Shown here piece by piece: positions 17,430-24,790 of a stretch of DNA of 44,025 nt. The notes below the pieces were generated by a model, which saw only the letters and a list, made by a program, of their open reading frames with translations, was not told the origin of the DNA and searched no databases. The stretch is from Bryobacterales bacterium (GTDB lineage: Bacteria > Acidobacteriota > Terriglobia > Bryobacterales > Bryobacteraceae). Position 1 is the first letter of the stretch, and each line of letters opens with the position of its first letter. The position numbers and the translations under genes were made by a program. The stretch is from NCBI GenBank assembly GCA_025350625.1, contig JANXXL010000397.1, positions 1 through 44,025 of the forward strand, in the 5' to 3' direction.

Positions 17430-18359
17430 TCAACGAGTTTGGCGGAGTTCCACTTGTTTATAGACCGCGCGAGCGTCGTTAAATGTGGGGAAGGATAGTC
17501 CCGGTTGCTTGGCCGCGGCGGTGCCGGTGGCTACTCCCCAGCGAAGAGCCTCCGAGAAGGATTTCTTTTTTTCCATGCTCCATGCGAAGGCCGCGCCGAG
17601 CGCGTCGCCCGCCCCAATGGGGCACAGGGCTTCGATCCGTGGCGGGATGGCTTCGAATACTCCTTCGGGGGAGGACCCGATAGCCCCCCGCGCGCCCAGC
17701 GAGAGAATTACATTTTCCGGTCCCATGGCCTGCATCACATCGACGGCCTCCAGGCATTGCCCGCGAGTGATCAGCGCACGGCTAAGCAGGCGCTCGGCTT
17801 CGTGCTGATTGGGCATGATGACGGTGGGCTTCGCTTCGAGAGCGTGTTGCAGCGCCTCACCGTCGGTATCAAGCAGTGTCTTTACGCCGTGGCTCTTGGC
17901 CATTTCAATGATTTCGCAATAGTAGTGCGGCGGCACGCCGGGCTGGATGCTGCCGCAAATCATGAGCCACTGCGTTTTCGCAAGACGGCCTTCCACTTTC
18001 TTCTTGATTTCCTTAAGTTCACTCGCCTCGAGGGGCGCTCCGCGCTCATTCAGCTTCACGGTGAGGCCATGTTTATCTGAAATCGTCAGATTCGTGCGGG
18101 TCTCGGCGCGGACATGCACGATGTCGCTCGTAAAACCCAAGGTGCCCAGCAGTTTTTCGATGCGCTCGCCGGCGGAGCCGCCTGCGGTCAGCACAGCCAC
18201 GGTTTTCCCGCCAAAGGCGTGGACCACCTGGGACGCATTAATGCCCCGGCCACCCGCGGCTTCGCTTCGGTCCAGTATGTAACCGCGGTCCTCGAAGACG
18301 AGGCGGTCCGCCGTAATAATGCGATCAACGGCTGGATTGATAGTGAGCGTGAGGATCAA
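17430..18359 (-). CDS. PfkB-family hexose-phosphate kinase (1-phosphofructokinase-like)
   Basis: From TTG at 18359 the product is 309 residues and begins with the typical strand ILTLTINPAVDRII. It has GGRGINASQVVHAFGG (the PfkB N-terminal substrate motif region) and the C-terminal signature PIGAGDALGAAFAW with the catalytic Asp. This group phosphorylates fructose-1-phosphate, tagatose-6-phosphate or a similar sugar phosphate with ATP. A longer open frame exists but runs through the divergent gene. TACCAT (18371-18366) ends six bases before the TTG. The gene diverges from the EamA transporter with 14 bp between start codons. Confidence 0.9.
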   Translation of the reverse strand: MILTLTINPAVDRIITADRLVFEDRGYILDRSEAAGGRGINASQVVHAFGGKTVAVLTAGGSAGERIEKLLGTLGFTSDIVHVRAETRTNLTISDKHGLTVKLNERGAPLEASELKEIKKKVEGRLAKTQWLMICGSIQPGVPPHYYCEIIEMAKSHGVKTLLDTDGEALQHALEAKPTVIMPNQHEAERLLSRALITRGQCLEAVDVMQAMGPENVILSLGARGAIGSSPEGVFEAIPPRIEALCPIGAGDALGAAFAWSMEKKKSFSEALRWGVATGTAAAKQPGLSFPTFNDARAVYKQVELRQTR

Positions 18360-18373
18360 GTTAACATGGTAAC
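18360..18373. promoter_or_regulatory. 14-bp near-palindromic divergent promoter (pfkB / EamA)
   Basis: GTTAACATGGTAAC is a palindrome except for one mismatched pair. On the minus strand it contains TACCAT six bases before TTG 18359, and on the plus strand TAACAT (18362-18367) six bases before CTG 18374. The layout mirrors the tyrS/DUF885 palindrome with a different sequence. Predicted start points lie on both start codons. Confidence 0.5.
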
Positions 18374-19306
18374 CTGACCAGCGAAGAGCATTCCGCTGCA
18401 CAATTCCGCGCGCTGGCGGCGCTCGCCTGCGTGTGTTTTTTCTGGGGCACCACGTATTTGGGTATCCGCGTGGCGCTGGAATCGTTTTCGCCGGCGATGT
18501 TGATGTGCTTGCGGTATTCGATCTCGGGCGGTGCTTTGCTGATCGGCGCGCTAGTGGCAGGCGCGCGCCTGCCAACGATCCGGGAAGCGCGACAGACAGC
18601 TTTTAACGGCCTTTTAACCATCGCAGTCGGCACCGGATGCCTGGCTTATAGCGAGCAATGGATCCCCAGCGGCATGGCGTCGCTATTCGCCAGTCTGCAA
18701 CCTTTCTGGCTGGTAGGAACGGAAGCGCAGACGCCGGGCGGCGAGCGGCTGCACTGGCCGTCGATCGGCGGAATGCTGGTTGGGCTGGCCGGGGTAGCTC
18801 TGCTCATGACACCGGACGCCTCCGCCAGTCGAAGCGTGGGAACTCGATCGATGCTGGGCGGATTCTTTCTGATGCAATTCGGCGGGGCATTGTGGTCGGT
18901 AGGATCCATCTGGCAGCGGAGGATGGGAAGCCGTGTGCATCCCTTCGTGAGCGGGGGAGTCCAGCAACTCGCTACGGGAATCGCATTCGCAATTCCGGCG
19001 CTTCTCGACGGACGGCACGAAGTGTGGAACAGCAAAGGTTGGTTTGCAATACTCTACTTGGCCGTTTTCGGGGGAATTGTCGGCTACAGCGCCTTTATCT
19101 ATGCGATGCAGCACCTGCCAGTGGCACTGGTATCGATCTACACTTACATCAATCCAATAGTGGCGGTAGCGTTGGGATGGTGGTTCTACCGCGAACCGTT
19201 TGGGTGGCGCGAGACTGCCGCGATGGTGGTCATCTTCGCCGGCGTCACCATCGTGAAATGGACTACGGCGCGGTGCCCGCAGGACGCTTCAGTCCCGATC
19301 GAGTAG
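18374..19306 (+). CDS. EamA-family (DMT superfamily) transporter
   Basis: The product has ten membrane helices in two EamA repeats; FFWGTTYLGIRVALESFSPA is helix 1, and IVGYSAFIYAMQHLPVALVS lies in the second repeat. I place the start at CTG 18374, because the frame from there adds a soluble N-terminus (TSEEHSAAQFRALAALACV) and a complete first helix. The nearest GTG (18431) would truncate helix 1, and no ATG fits. CTG is a rare start, so this is uncertain. The family exports metabolites such as amino acids. The end overlaps the convergent zinc-ribbon gene by 18 bp. Confidence 0.85.
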   Translation: MTSEEHSAAQFRALAALACVCFFWGTTYLGIRVALESFSPAMLMCLRYSISGGALLIGALVAGARLPTIREARQTAFNGLLTIAVGTGCLAYSEQWIPSGMASLFASLQPFWLVGTEAQTPGGERLHWPSIGGMLVGLAGVALLMTPDASASRSVGTRSMLGGFFLMQFGGALWSVGSIWQRRMGSRVHPFVSGGVQQLATGIAFAIPALLDGRHEVWNSKGWFAILYLAVFGGIVGYSAFIYAMQHLPVALVSIYTYINPIVAVALGWWFYREPFGWRETAAMVVIFAGVTIVKWTTARCPQDASVPIE

Positions 19307-19906
19307 CTTCGCGCCCAGCGAGCCGCCAAAGGTGGGCAACAATGTCAGGAAGACAAACGATTCTAGTAGTGCTTTGGTGATCCCGGCCGCGGTCTGGATC
19401 TCTTTCAGAGCTTGCAATACCTCGGGCCTGGCGGTCCCCGCTTGCTGGCGGACGGCGTTGGCCAGTTCCGGATTGGTCAGCATCACTGCAAAAGCGGTGA
19501 ACATTAGCGTTGTGATCAGGAAGCCGAAGATACCGGATATCCAGCCCAGGTGTGCGCCGCTTGCCATGGACAGCCGCTGCCCGGTTTTGCGCTTATACAG
19601 GTGCACGGCGAACGCCCCCGAAGCTATCGGCGACAGAATCGCGATCACCTGCAATCCCGGTAACTGTCCGAGGAGTACGAACAAACACAAGCCCAATGCT
19701 CCGGCCATCAGAGCCGCGCGAACCGCAGGGATGTTATGAAAGCTGATGCGGGCGGGCACGGGAGCAGGGAGCTCCGTGAAGGGCAAAGGCGGCGGCGAAT
19801 CCGCTTCTTCGACGAAACCCGGTTCATCGCGCTGCGGCTTGCCACACTTGTGGCAAAATCGCGCATCGGGTGGGAGCTTTGCGCCGCAAGTACAAACGTC
19901 AGGCAC
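19289..19906 (-). CDS. Zinc-ribbon membrane protein
   Basis: From GTG at 19906 the product is 205 residues. It opens with a zinc ribbon (C5, C7, C18, C21: CTCGAKLPPDARFCHKCG), then a Pro-rich linker (SPPPLPFTELPAPVPA). Several hydrophobic segments follow from about residue 65 (ALMAGALGLCLFVLLGQL, VIAILSPIASGAFAV, GWISGIFGFLITTLMFTAFAV) and near the C-terminus. The longer frame upstream was rejected because it lies in the divergent dehydratase gene. Proteins of this layout are common and mostly uncharacterised. TAACGT lies 14 bases before the GTG as a possible -10. Confidence 0.75.
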   Translation of the reverse strand: MPDVCTCGAKLPPDARFCHKCGKPQRDEPGFVEEADSPPPLPFTELPAPVPARISFHNIPAVRAALMAGALGLCLFVLLGQLPGLQVIAILSPIASGAFAVHLYKRKTGQRLSMASGAHLGWISGIFGFLITTLMFTAFAVMLTNPELANAVRQQAGTARPEVLQALKEIQTAAGITKALLESFVFLTLLPTFGGSLGAKLLDRD

Positions 19907-19920
19907 GACTCCAGTGTGCC

Positions 19921-19930
19921 ACGTTATGCT
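19921..19930. promoter_or_regulatory. Overlapping divergent -10 elements (zinc-ribbon gene / dehydratase)
   Basis: ACGTTATGCT gives TAACGT on the minus strand (19926-19921, 14 bases before GTG 19906) and TATGCT on the plus strand (19925-19930, 10 bases before ATG 19941). The two hexamers share two bases. Predicted leaders are very short on both sides. This is a pattern call only. Confidence 0.35.
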
Positions 19931-19940
19931 GAGACTTGCG

Positions 19941-20906
19941 ATGTCACCCGGCGTGGCCACTCCTATAACCCTTGCTGACATCCGGGCCGCCGCCGAGCGG
20001 ATTCGCCCCATAACGCGGCGAACCCCGGTTCTTAATTCCCACACCTTCGATCGCGAAGCAGGCGTTGCCGCATTCTTTAAGTGCGAAAACATGCAGAAAG
20101 GCGGCGCCTTTAAGATTCGCGGCGCGGCGAATTTTATCTACTCGATTCCTGAACTGGATCGCGCGCGCGGTGTGGTGGCGTTTTCCTCCGGTAATCACGC
20201 CCAGGCGGTGGCCATCGCGGCACAGTCGCTTGGAATTCCAGCGACGCTCGCCATGCCTCTCGACGCGCCGCGCACCAAGGTGGAGGCGACGCGGGCGCGG
20301 GGGGCGCGTATCGTTAACTACGACCGTTTCCGGGAAGATCGCGTGGCCCTTGGAAAGAAACTGGCGGCGGAGAGCGGGGCGACGCTAGTGCCGCCCTACG
20401 ATCATCCCTGGACGATCGCCGGCCAAGGCACGGCCGCACTTGAATTGCTAGAGGAGGTTCCCGATCTGGATGCAATCGTCGTATGTATTGGCGGCGGCGG
20501 ACTCATTTCCGGAAGCGCCATCGCCGCTAAGAGCCTTCTTCCGGGAATTCGCATGATCGGCGTCGAGCCGGCCGATGGAAACGACACGTTCCTGTCACTC
20601 CAGGCTGGGAAGCGTATCGAGATTCCCCCACCCGCCACTTTTGCGGATGGCCTGCGTGCTCAAATCCCGGGCGAAATCACTTTTCCGATCGTCGAGCGCC
20701 TGGTGAATGAAATTGTATTAGTGAGTGAAGCCGAGATCCGCGCCACGATGAAATTTCTGCTGACGCGGCTGAAGGTTCTGACCGAGCCGAGCGGCGCCGT
20801 TTCTGCTGCGGCCGTGTTATTCAAAAAATTGCCGCCGGGGCTCGCGCGCGTAGGCGTCATCCTCTCCGGCGGCAATGTCGATTATGAGCTGCTTAGCAGT
20901 TTATAA
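19941..20906 (+). CDS. Threonine/serine dehydratase (PLP fold type II)
   Basis: From ATG at 19941 the product is 321 residues (MSPGVATPITLADIRAAAER). The PLP lysine lies in KGGAFKIRGA, the phosphate-binding loop SSGNHAQ follows, and the glycine-rich cofactor loop is VCIGGGGLISG. There is no C-terminal ACT regulatory domain, so it resembles the catabolic or serine-racemase-like branch rather than biosynthetic IlvA. It deaminates Thr to 2-oxobutyrate, or Ser to pyruvate. Earlier in-frame starts lie inside the divergent gene. It converges on the VOC gene pair with a five-base gap. Confidence 0.9.
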   Translation: MSPGVATPITLADIRAAAERIRPITRRTPVLNSHTFDREAGVAAFFKCENMQKGGAFKIRGAANFIYSIPELDRARGVVAFSSGNHAQAVAIAAQSLGIPATLAMPLDAPRTKVEATRARGARIVNYDRFREDRVALGKKLAAESGATLVPPYDHPWTIAGQGTAALELLEEVPDLDAIVVCIGGGGLISGSAIAAKSLLPGIRMIGVEPADGNDTFLSLQAGKRIEIPPPATFADGLRAQIPGEITFPIVERLVNEIVLVSEAEIRATMKFLLTRLKVLTEPSGAVSAAAVLFKKLPPGLARVGVILSGGNVDYELLSSL

Positions 20907-20911
20907 AGAAG

Positions 20912-21721
20912 TCACTTTGCCGACGCGTTTTCCTTGGCCGGCGCGAGGCCTTGCGTCAACTCGATGGTGGTCCCCCAGGGATCGGTAAGGAAGGCGATCC
21001 TGGTGGTCCCGTTCGAGGCTGCTTGCGGGGCGCGTTCCATCTTGATTCCTGCCGCTTCGAGGCGCTTCACGGTTCCGTTCAGATCTTTCACTTCGAAGCC
21101 GATGTGATCGAGCGAGCGCCCCTTGGTCGGAGCCTGCGCCATCTCCTGCTTCGTGATCGACATTTCAACGCCCGGAAGCGTCACGGTGTCGAACACGCCG
21201 CGCTTGCCGGTGGTGCCGCCGAACATTTTGGCATACCAAGCCTGCACTTCAAGAGGCGCCGTGGTGAAGAGGTGCACGTGATGCATTTCGATGGGAGAAG
21301 AAATCGTTTTGTCTTCGAGCAGTTCTACCTTTACGCCTTCCGGTCCCGTGACGAACGACTGCTGCGGATTGTTTTGGGTCACCTTCAGGCCGAGCGATTT
21401 GATCTTCTCCACGGTGTCGGCGACGCTCTGCACATGAAATCCGAAGTGATTGACGCTTGAGCCCTCGGTGCCGGCGGTCGGCATGCCGGGACGGATCAGG
21501 ATAAATACGCCGGGGAATGAGATCATCTGCAGGCTGCCGTTGGACATCGGCGTGCCGCCTAACATGACGAAGAACTTTTTCTCCGCCTCGACATCCTGAA
21601 CGGCCAAGTGTATATGGCCCATGGAGATGCCGGTCGAGTTCGGAGCGGCCAGTTCCGCCCGCGCCGGCGATACCGTCAAAACCGCAAGCGCGGCAAAGGC
21701 AGAGAGAAATTGGGTTTTCAT
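20912..21721 (-). CDS. Exported VOC-superfamily protein (paralogue 1)
   Basis: The 269-residue protein has a signal peptide (MKTQFLSAFAALAVLTVSPARA) followed by two glyoxalase/VOC modules. Each module keeps the metal-ligand pattern: MGHIHLAV, NHFGFHV and VKVELLE in the first, and MHHVHLFT, DHIGFEV and TTIELTQG in the second. VOC enzymes use a divalent metal for isomerase, dioxygenase or resistance functions, and no substrate can be named. It lies 17 bp downstream of a paralogue. TAGACT (21735-21730) ends eight bases before the ATG. Confidence 0.85.
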   Translation of the reverse strand: MKTQFLSAFAALAVLTVSPARAELAAPNSTGISMGHIHLAVQDVEAEKKFFVMLGGTPMSNGSLQMISFPGVFILIRPGMPTAGTEGSSVNHFGFHVQSVADTVEKIKSLGLKVTQNNPQQSFVTGPEGVKVELLEDKTISSPIEMHHVHLFTTAPLEVQAWYAKMFGGTTGKRGVFDTVTLPGVEMSITKQEMAQAPTKGRSLDHIGFEVKDLNGTVKRLEAAGIKMERAPQAASNGTTRIAFLTDPWGTTIELTQGLAPAKENASAK

Positions 21722-21729
21722 AGGAGTCC

Positions 21730-21735
21730 AGTCTA
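21730..21735 (-). promoter_or_regulatory. Candidate -10 element upstream of VOC paralogue 1
   Basis: TAGACT on the minus strand is followed by GGACTCCT and the ATG at 21721. It lies within the 17-bp gap after paralogue 2, so it could be an internal promoter giving a leaderless message. The same hexamer at the same distance precedes ruvB. Confidence 0.35.
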
Positions 21736-21738
21736 CAA

Positions 21739-22563
21739 CTAATTCTTTGCAGGCGCGAGGCCTTCGGTCAGTTCAATATAAGTGCCCCAGGGATCGGTCA
21801 GATAGGCAATTTTAGTGTTGCCGTTGGGCACCTGGTGGACCGGAACGTCCAGTTTAATGCCTTGGCCCACAAGTTTCTTGGCGAACTCATCGAGATTTTT
21901 GACCTCGAAACCGATGTGATCAATCGCGCGGCCTTTGGTAGGGGCCTGCGGCTCTTTGGCTCCGCCGAACGAAAGATTCACCATTCCCGGGAGGTTTCCG
22001 GTCTCGATCGTCACCGGATGCGATATACAGGCGATACACGCACGCTGACTGGGCTCGGCACCAAAAATTTTTACGTACCAGGCCTTCATTCCAGGAATGT
22101 CAGAAGCGTAGAAATGAATATGATTCATCTGGACTTCGTTCGGCAAGGTTGGGATGCCGTAAACTTCGACGCGCACGCCGTCGGGACCATAGACATACGA
22201 TTCGTTGGGATTTTCAGTCGGTTCCACCTTGAGGTTGTTGGCTTTCCACTTTGCTAAGGCCGCCGGCATGTCCCTAACGACAAAACCGAAGTGATTGACA
22301 ATCGAGCCTTCCGGGGAAGCAGTTGGTTCGCCCTGGCGCAACATTATATACACGCCCGGGAACTGGATGAGCTCCAGCGGCCCGTTCTTAACCACCTTTC
22401 CGCCCAGGATCGAAACCCAAAAATGCTTTTGGGCATCCACGTCTTTTACGATCAGGTGGAAGTGTCCTAAAGTCACCCCAGCGTCATTGGGCGGCGCGAG
22501 TTGCGCCAGAGCGGGCGCAATCGAAAGGACAACAAGAGCCAGGACAGAGCGGAAATATCGCAT
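21739..22563 (-). CDS. Exported VOC-superfamily protein (paralogue 2)
   Basis: The 274-residue protein has a signal peptide (MRYFRSVLALVVLSIAPALA) and two VOC modules: LGHFHLIV, NHFGFVV and VRVEVYG, then MNHIHFYA, DHIGFEV and TYIELTEG. It is clearly similar to the downstream paralogue over its whole length, so the pair arose by tandem duplication. ACIACI in the second module has two cysteines that the paralogue lacks. An AGGTG run lies six bases before the ATG, and TATATT (22578-22573) ends nine bases before it, so either a short-leader or a Shine-Dalgarno start is possible. Confidence 0.85.
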   Translation of the reverse strand: MRYFRSVLALVVLSIAPALAQLAPPNDAGVTLGHFHLIVKDVDAQKHFWVSILGGKVVKNGPLELIQFPGVYIMLRQGEPTASPEGSIVNHFGFVVRDMPAALAKWKANNLKVEPTENPNESYVYGPDGVRVEVYGIPTLPNEVQMNHIHFYASDIPGMKAWYVKIFGAEPSQRACIACISHPVTIETGNLPGMVNLSFGGAKEPQAPTKGRAIDHIGFEVKNLDEFAKKLVGQGIKLDVPVHQVPNGNTKIAYLTDPWGTYIELTEGLAPAKN

Positions 22564-22572
22564 GTGGCACCT

Positions 22573-22578
22573 AATATA
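22573..22578 (-). promoter_or_regulatory. Candidate -10 element upstream of VOC paralogue 2
   Basis: TATATT on the minus strand ends nine bases before ATG 22563. The overlapping plus-strand TAATAT (22572-22577) could drive the divergent gene at 22604 with a leader of about 20 bases. The pattern is close to the vegetative -10 consensus on both strands. Confidence 0.45.
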
Positions 22579-22603
22579 TCAGCATCCATGAAAGAATTAG
22601 AAA

Positions 22604-23233
22604 ATGCTATGGCTTGTGATGTTACTGCTCTCTGCCGACTCTTTCTGGGAGGCAAAGCCGCCCATGGAGTGGACCGACGTGGAGCTATCGCAAATCCTGG
22701 CCGATTCTCCGTGGGCGCAAATGGCCGCTCAGCCGGGCAAAGCGCAGGTGGGAAAGAACGCGGGACAAGGCCAATTGGTGCAGGTATACCTGGTCACGGC
22801 GGCGCCTATCGCGAAAGCGGTCTCCGAGCGAGAGCGACGCATTGAGCTGCGGCGTCCTGGGACGGCCAAAGCCCTGGCTGACGATCCGCTTTCCGAAGAG
22901 CGTTCGGCGTGGCTTGCGGATAATCGCGAGGGGCACATAATTGTGGCGGCCCGTATCGGGGACAACGGCAACGCTTTTTCGAGCGGCCCGGAGACGCGCC
23001 GGATGGAACAGGACACTGCCATCGATCTGGGCCGCCTCCGCATTAAGCTGAGCGCCTACTTTCCGCCCACGCGCACCGATCCGCACCTGTATTTGGCGTT
23101 CCCACGCCAGCCCGTGACCGACTCGGACAAAATCGTTACCTTCGAACTTTACCTGCCGGGCGTGCCTGGCCCCTATCGGACGGTCACGTTCAAAGTGAAA
23201 GATATGCTGATCGACGGCAAAGTGGAGATGTAA
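22604..23233 (+). CDS. Secreted protein with WTD...SPWA motif, function unknown
   Basis: The 209-residue protein has a short hydrophobic N-terminus (MLWLVMLLLSADS) that may be a signal peptide. The segment PMEWTDVELSQILADSPWA follows, a motif I associate with uncharacterised acidobacterial secreted proteins. The C-terminal half is beta-rich (IDLGRLRIKLSAYFPPTRT, IVTFELYLPGVPGPYRTVTF). No catalytic residues are recognisable. It diverges from the VOC pair. The exact start is uncertain, since no strong Shine-Dalgarno is seen. Confidence 0.7.
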   Translation: MLWLVMLLLSADSFWEAKPPMEWTDVELSQILADSPWAQMAAQPGKAQVGKNAGQGQLVQVYLVTAAPIAKAVSERERRIELRRPGTAKALADDPLSEERSAWLADNREGHIIVAARIGDNGNAFSSGPETRRMEQDTAIDLGRLRIKLSAYFPPTRTDPHLYLAFPRQPVTDSDKIVTFELYLPGVPGPYRTVTFKVKDMLIDGKVEM

Positions 23234-23248
23234 ACCCAAGCCGGGTCG

Positions 23249-23671
23249 TCAGAGCATGATTGGGATGCCACATTTTGTCGCGGCTCCACGGAGTCCCTCA
23301 TCTTCGACGCGAGCGGCAGACCCTCACGTTGGGCCAGCTCCAGATAGGCCGCGTCGTATATCGATAACGAATATTCGGCGGTGAGATCCCAGATCCGGTG
23401 GAGCGCCAACCGCGGCCCGTCGTCATCAATGACGGGATGCAAGCGGCTCAAGCCGCGGCGCGCGCGCAGGGACTGCTGCGGCTGAATCCTTTTCCGGCGC
23501 AAAAGAACCAGAAGGGCGTTCGCGACTTCATACATCCACAGGCCGGGCACCACGAAAGGCTTGCCGGCGGCGACTTCTTCGAGCAACAAATCGGTGGCCG
23601 GACTAGACTGTGCGAATACGGCCCACGAAACACCTCGAATCCCCGGTCGGGGGACTCAAGGTGGGATTCAA
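23249..23671 (-). pseudogene. PIN-domain (VapC-like) toxin, broken by two frameshifts
   Basis: The central frame encodes a PIN-domain core: SPATDLLLEEVAAGKPFVVP, then LWMYEVANALLVLLRRKRI, and YSLSIYDAAYLELAQREGLP with its acidic residue. The expected start is TTG 23671 (overlapping the antitoxin stop as TTGA), followed by a GDS that would carry the first catalytic Asp. The frame shifts just after it (near 23635) and only then joins VSWAVFAQSSPATD. Near 23303-23306 a second shift returns to the original frame, where DEGLRGAATKCGIPIML and TGA 23249-23251 complete a normal PIN ending. Translation from the TTG would stop after about 22 residues, so the toxin is probably dead. Confidence 0.75.
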
Positions 23672-23928
23672 CGGCGGCCCTTCCGGATGGCTTCGCGAAT
23701 ATCTTTGTCGGAAAGCGGCCGTGCTCCGCGACGGCTCGCCATTTCATGACGAAGACTCCTCAGTTCGTCGACGGACTCCCGTATCTCGCTTATGCCAGGA
23801 CGGCCTTCCGGGACCAGCCGCGCCACTGGCTTCTGGTGCTTCGTGATGACAATTTCCTCGCCGCGCGTGACTCTTTCGAGCAGGTCTCCGAACCGGGTCT
23901 TGGCGTCGAACGCGCTAATGGTGGTCAT
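23668..23928 (-). CDS. Phd/YefM-type antitoxin
   Basis: The 86-residue protein has the Phd/YefM N-terminal fold (MTTISAFDAKTRFGDLLERV, EEIVITKHQKPVARLVP), which binds operator DNA as a dimer. The charged C-terminal tail (RGARPLSDKDIREAIRKGRR) is the toxin-neutralising part in such systems. It is intact although its PIN partner is broken. A perfect inverted repeat lies just upstream and is its likely autoregulatory operator. Confidence 0.88.
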   Translation of the reverse strand: MTTISAFDAKTRFGDLLERVTRGEEIVITKHQKPVARLVPEGRPGISEIRESVDELRSLRHEMASRRGARPLSDKDIREAIRKGRR

Positions 23929-23943
23929 GAGCTCGTTTCAGAA

Positions 23944-23964
23944 AAACTAGTCACCGACTAGTTT
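23944..23964. promoter_or_regulatory. Perfect inverted repeat, likely antitoxin operator
   Basis: AAACTAGTC and GACTAGTTT are perfect 9-bp arms around a three-base spacer (ACC). The repeat starts 15 bp upstream of the antitoxin ATG. The right half, read on the minus strand, contains TAGTTT, which could be the -10, so bound antitoxin would block RNA polymerase. There is no T-run, which argues against a terminator. Confidence 0.55.
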
Positions 23965-23983
23965 AACAGGCTCACAAGAACAA

Positions 23984-24655
23984 TCACCGGGCCAGCACCG
24001 TCCGCAGCAGCGCACTCAGGCCATTCCATGAAATCTGCACGCCGATGCAAACCAGAATGAAAGACGACAGCCGGATAAAAATATTCATCGCCGCCTCTCC
24101 CAGTGCGGCGGCGATCCGTTCGGCGAAACGATAGCTCAGATAGATGGATATAGCGATGAGAATGGCTCCGATAAGTAGCCCCACCACCAGCGGCCAGCGC
24201 CACTCCGACCCCTCGGTGCGGTTGGCCCCCACCGTGATTGCCGCCGATATCGAACCCGGGCCCACCGTTAACGGCAGGGTCAACGGATAGAAAGCCTGGC
24301 GCATATAATTGGCTTCGTTGCAGGGTCTCTTGGCGTCCATGGTCGAGTCGTCGTCATCGGAATGGCGCAGGAGGGCCCAACCGGTGGCTGTTACCACCAG
24401 CCCGCCGCTCAGTTGCACTACAGGGAGCGAAATTCCGAAGAACCCGAGTATGTGCGTGCCGATGAAAATCGATACCACCATGAGCGCAAGTCCGTTGATG
24501 GCGATTGTCCGCGCGAGTTTGGCGCGCCCGTGGTCGGAGAGTCCGCGGGTGAGCATCAGGAAGATGGGAGCGCCGCCCAGCGGATTGACGATTGGGAACA
24601 GCGCGCCCACCACCAGCAACGTGCTCGCCACCAACTGACTGAAACTGCCGCTCAC
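23984..24655 (-). CDS. MarC-family integral membrane protein
   Basis: From GTG at 24655 the product is 223 residues with about six membrane helices. MarC signatures include LFPIVNPLGGAPIFL in helix 1-2 and FYPLTLPLTVGPGSISAAIT in the middle. I prefer this start over ATG 24727, because GAGG lies eight bases upstream and the length then matches the family. The family is sometimes annotated as a drug-resistance or homoserine/threonine transporter, but its function is not settled. Confidence 0.88.
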   Translation of the reverse strand: MSGSFSQLVASTLLVVGALFPIVNPLGGAPIFLMLTRGLSDHGRAKLARTIAINGLALMVVSIFIGTHILGFFGISLPVVQLSGGLVVTATGWALLRHSDDDDSTMDAKRPCNEANYMRQAFYPLTLPLTVGPGSISAAITVGANRTEGSEWRWPLVVGLLIGAILIAISIYLSYRFAERIAAALGEAAMNIFIRLSSFILVCIGVQISWNGLSALLRTVLAR

Positions 24656-24784
24656 GATGCAGACCTCATTCGTTCCGGTCCAGTGAAAGTCTCCGGACCT
24701 TCGTCCAATGGTACTCAACTGAAGCATTTGCCCAGTGGGTGCGCGACCCGGGAAGCGATTCAGGGTTGCGGGAGGAACGTCTGT

Positions 24785-24790
24785 TATACT
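24785..24790 (+). promoter_or_regulatory. Extended -10 promoter for the rpmH cluster
   Basis: TGTTATACT is an extended -10 (TG at 24782-24783, TATACT at 24785-24790), close to consensus. The predicted start near 24797 gives a leader of about 58 bases before rpmH. No good -35 at 16-18 bp was found, which is usual for extended -10 promoters. No DnaA box was seen between 24656 and 24854. Confidence 0.55.

Noticed and set aside
18360-18575. Extended N-terminus for the PfkB kinase
   Set aside because: It would run antisense through the EamA gene. The conserved ILTLTINPAVDR strand starts directly at TTG 18359.
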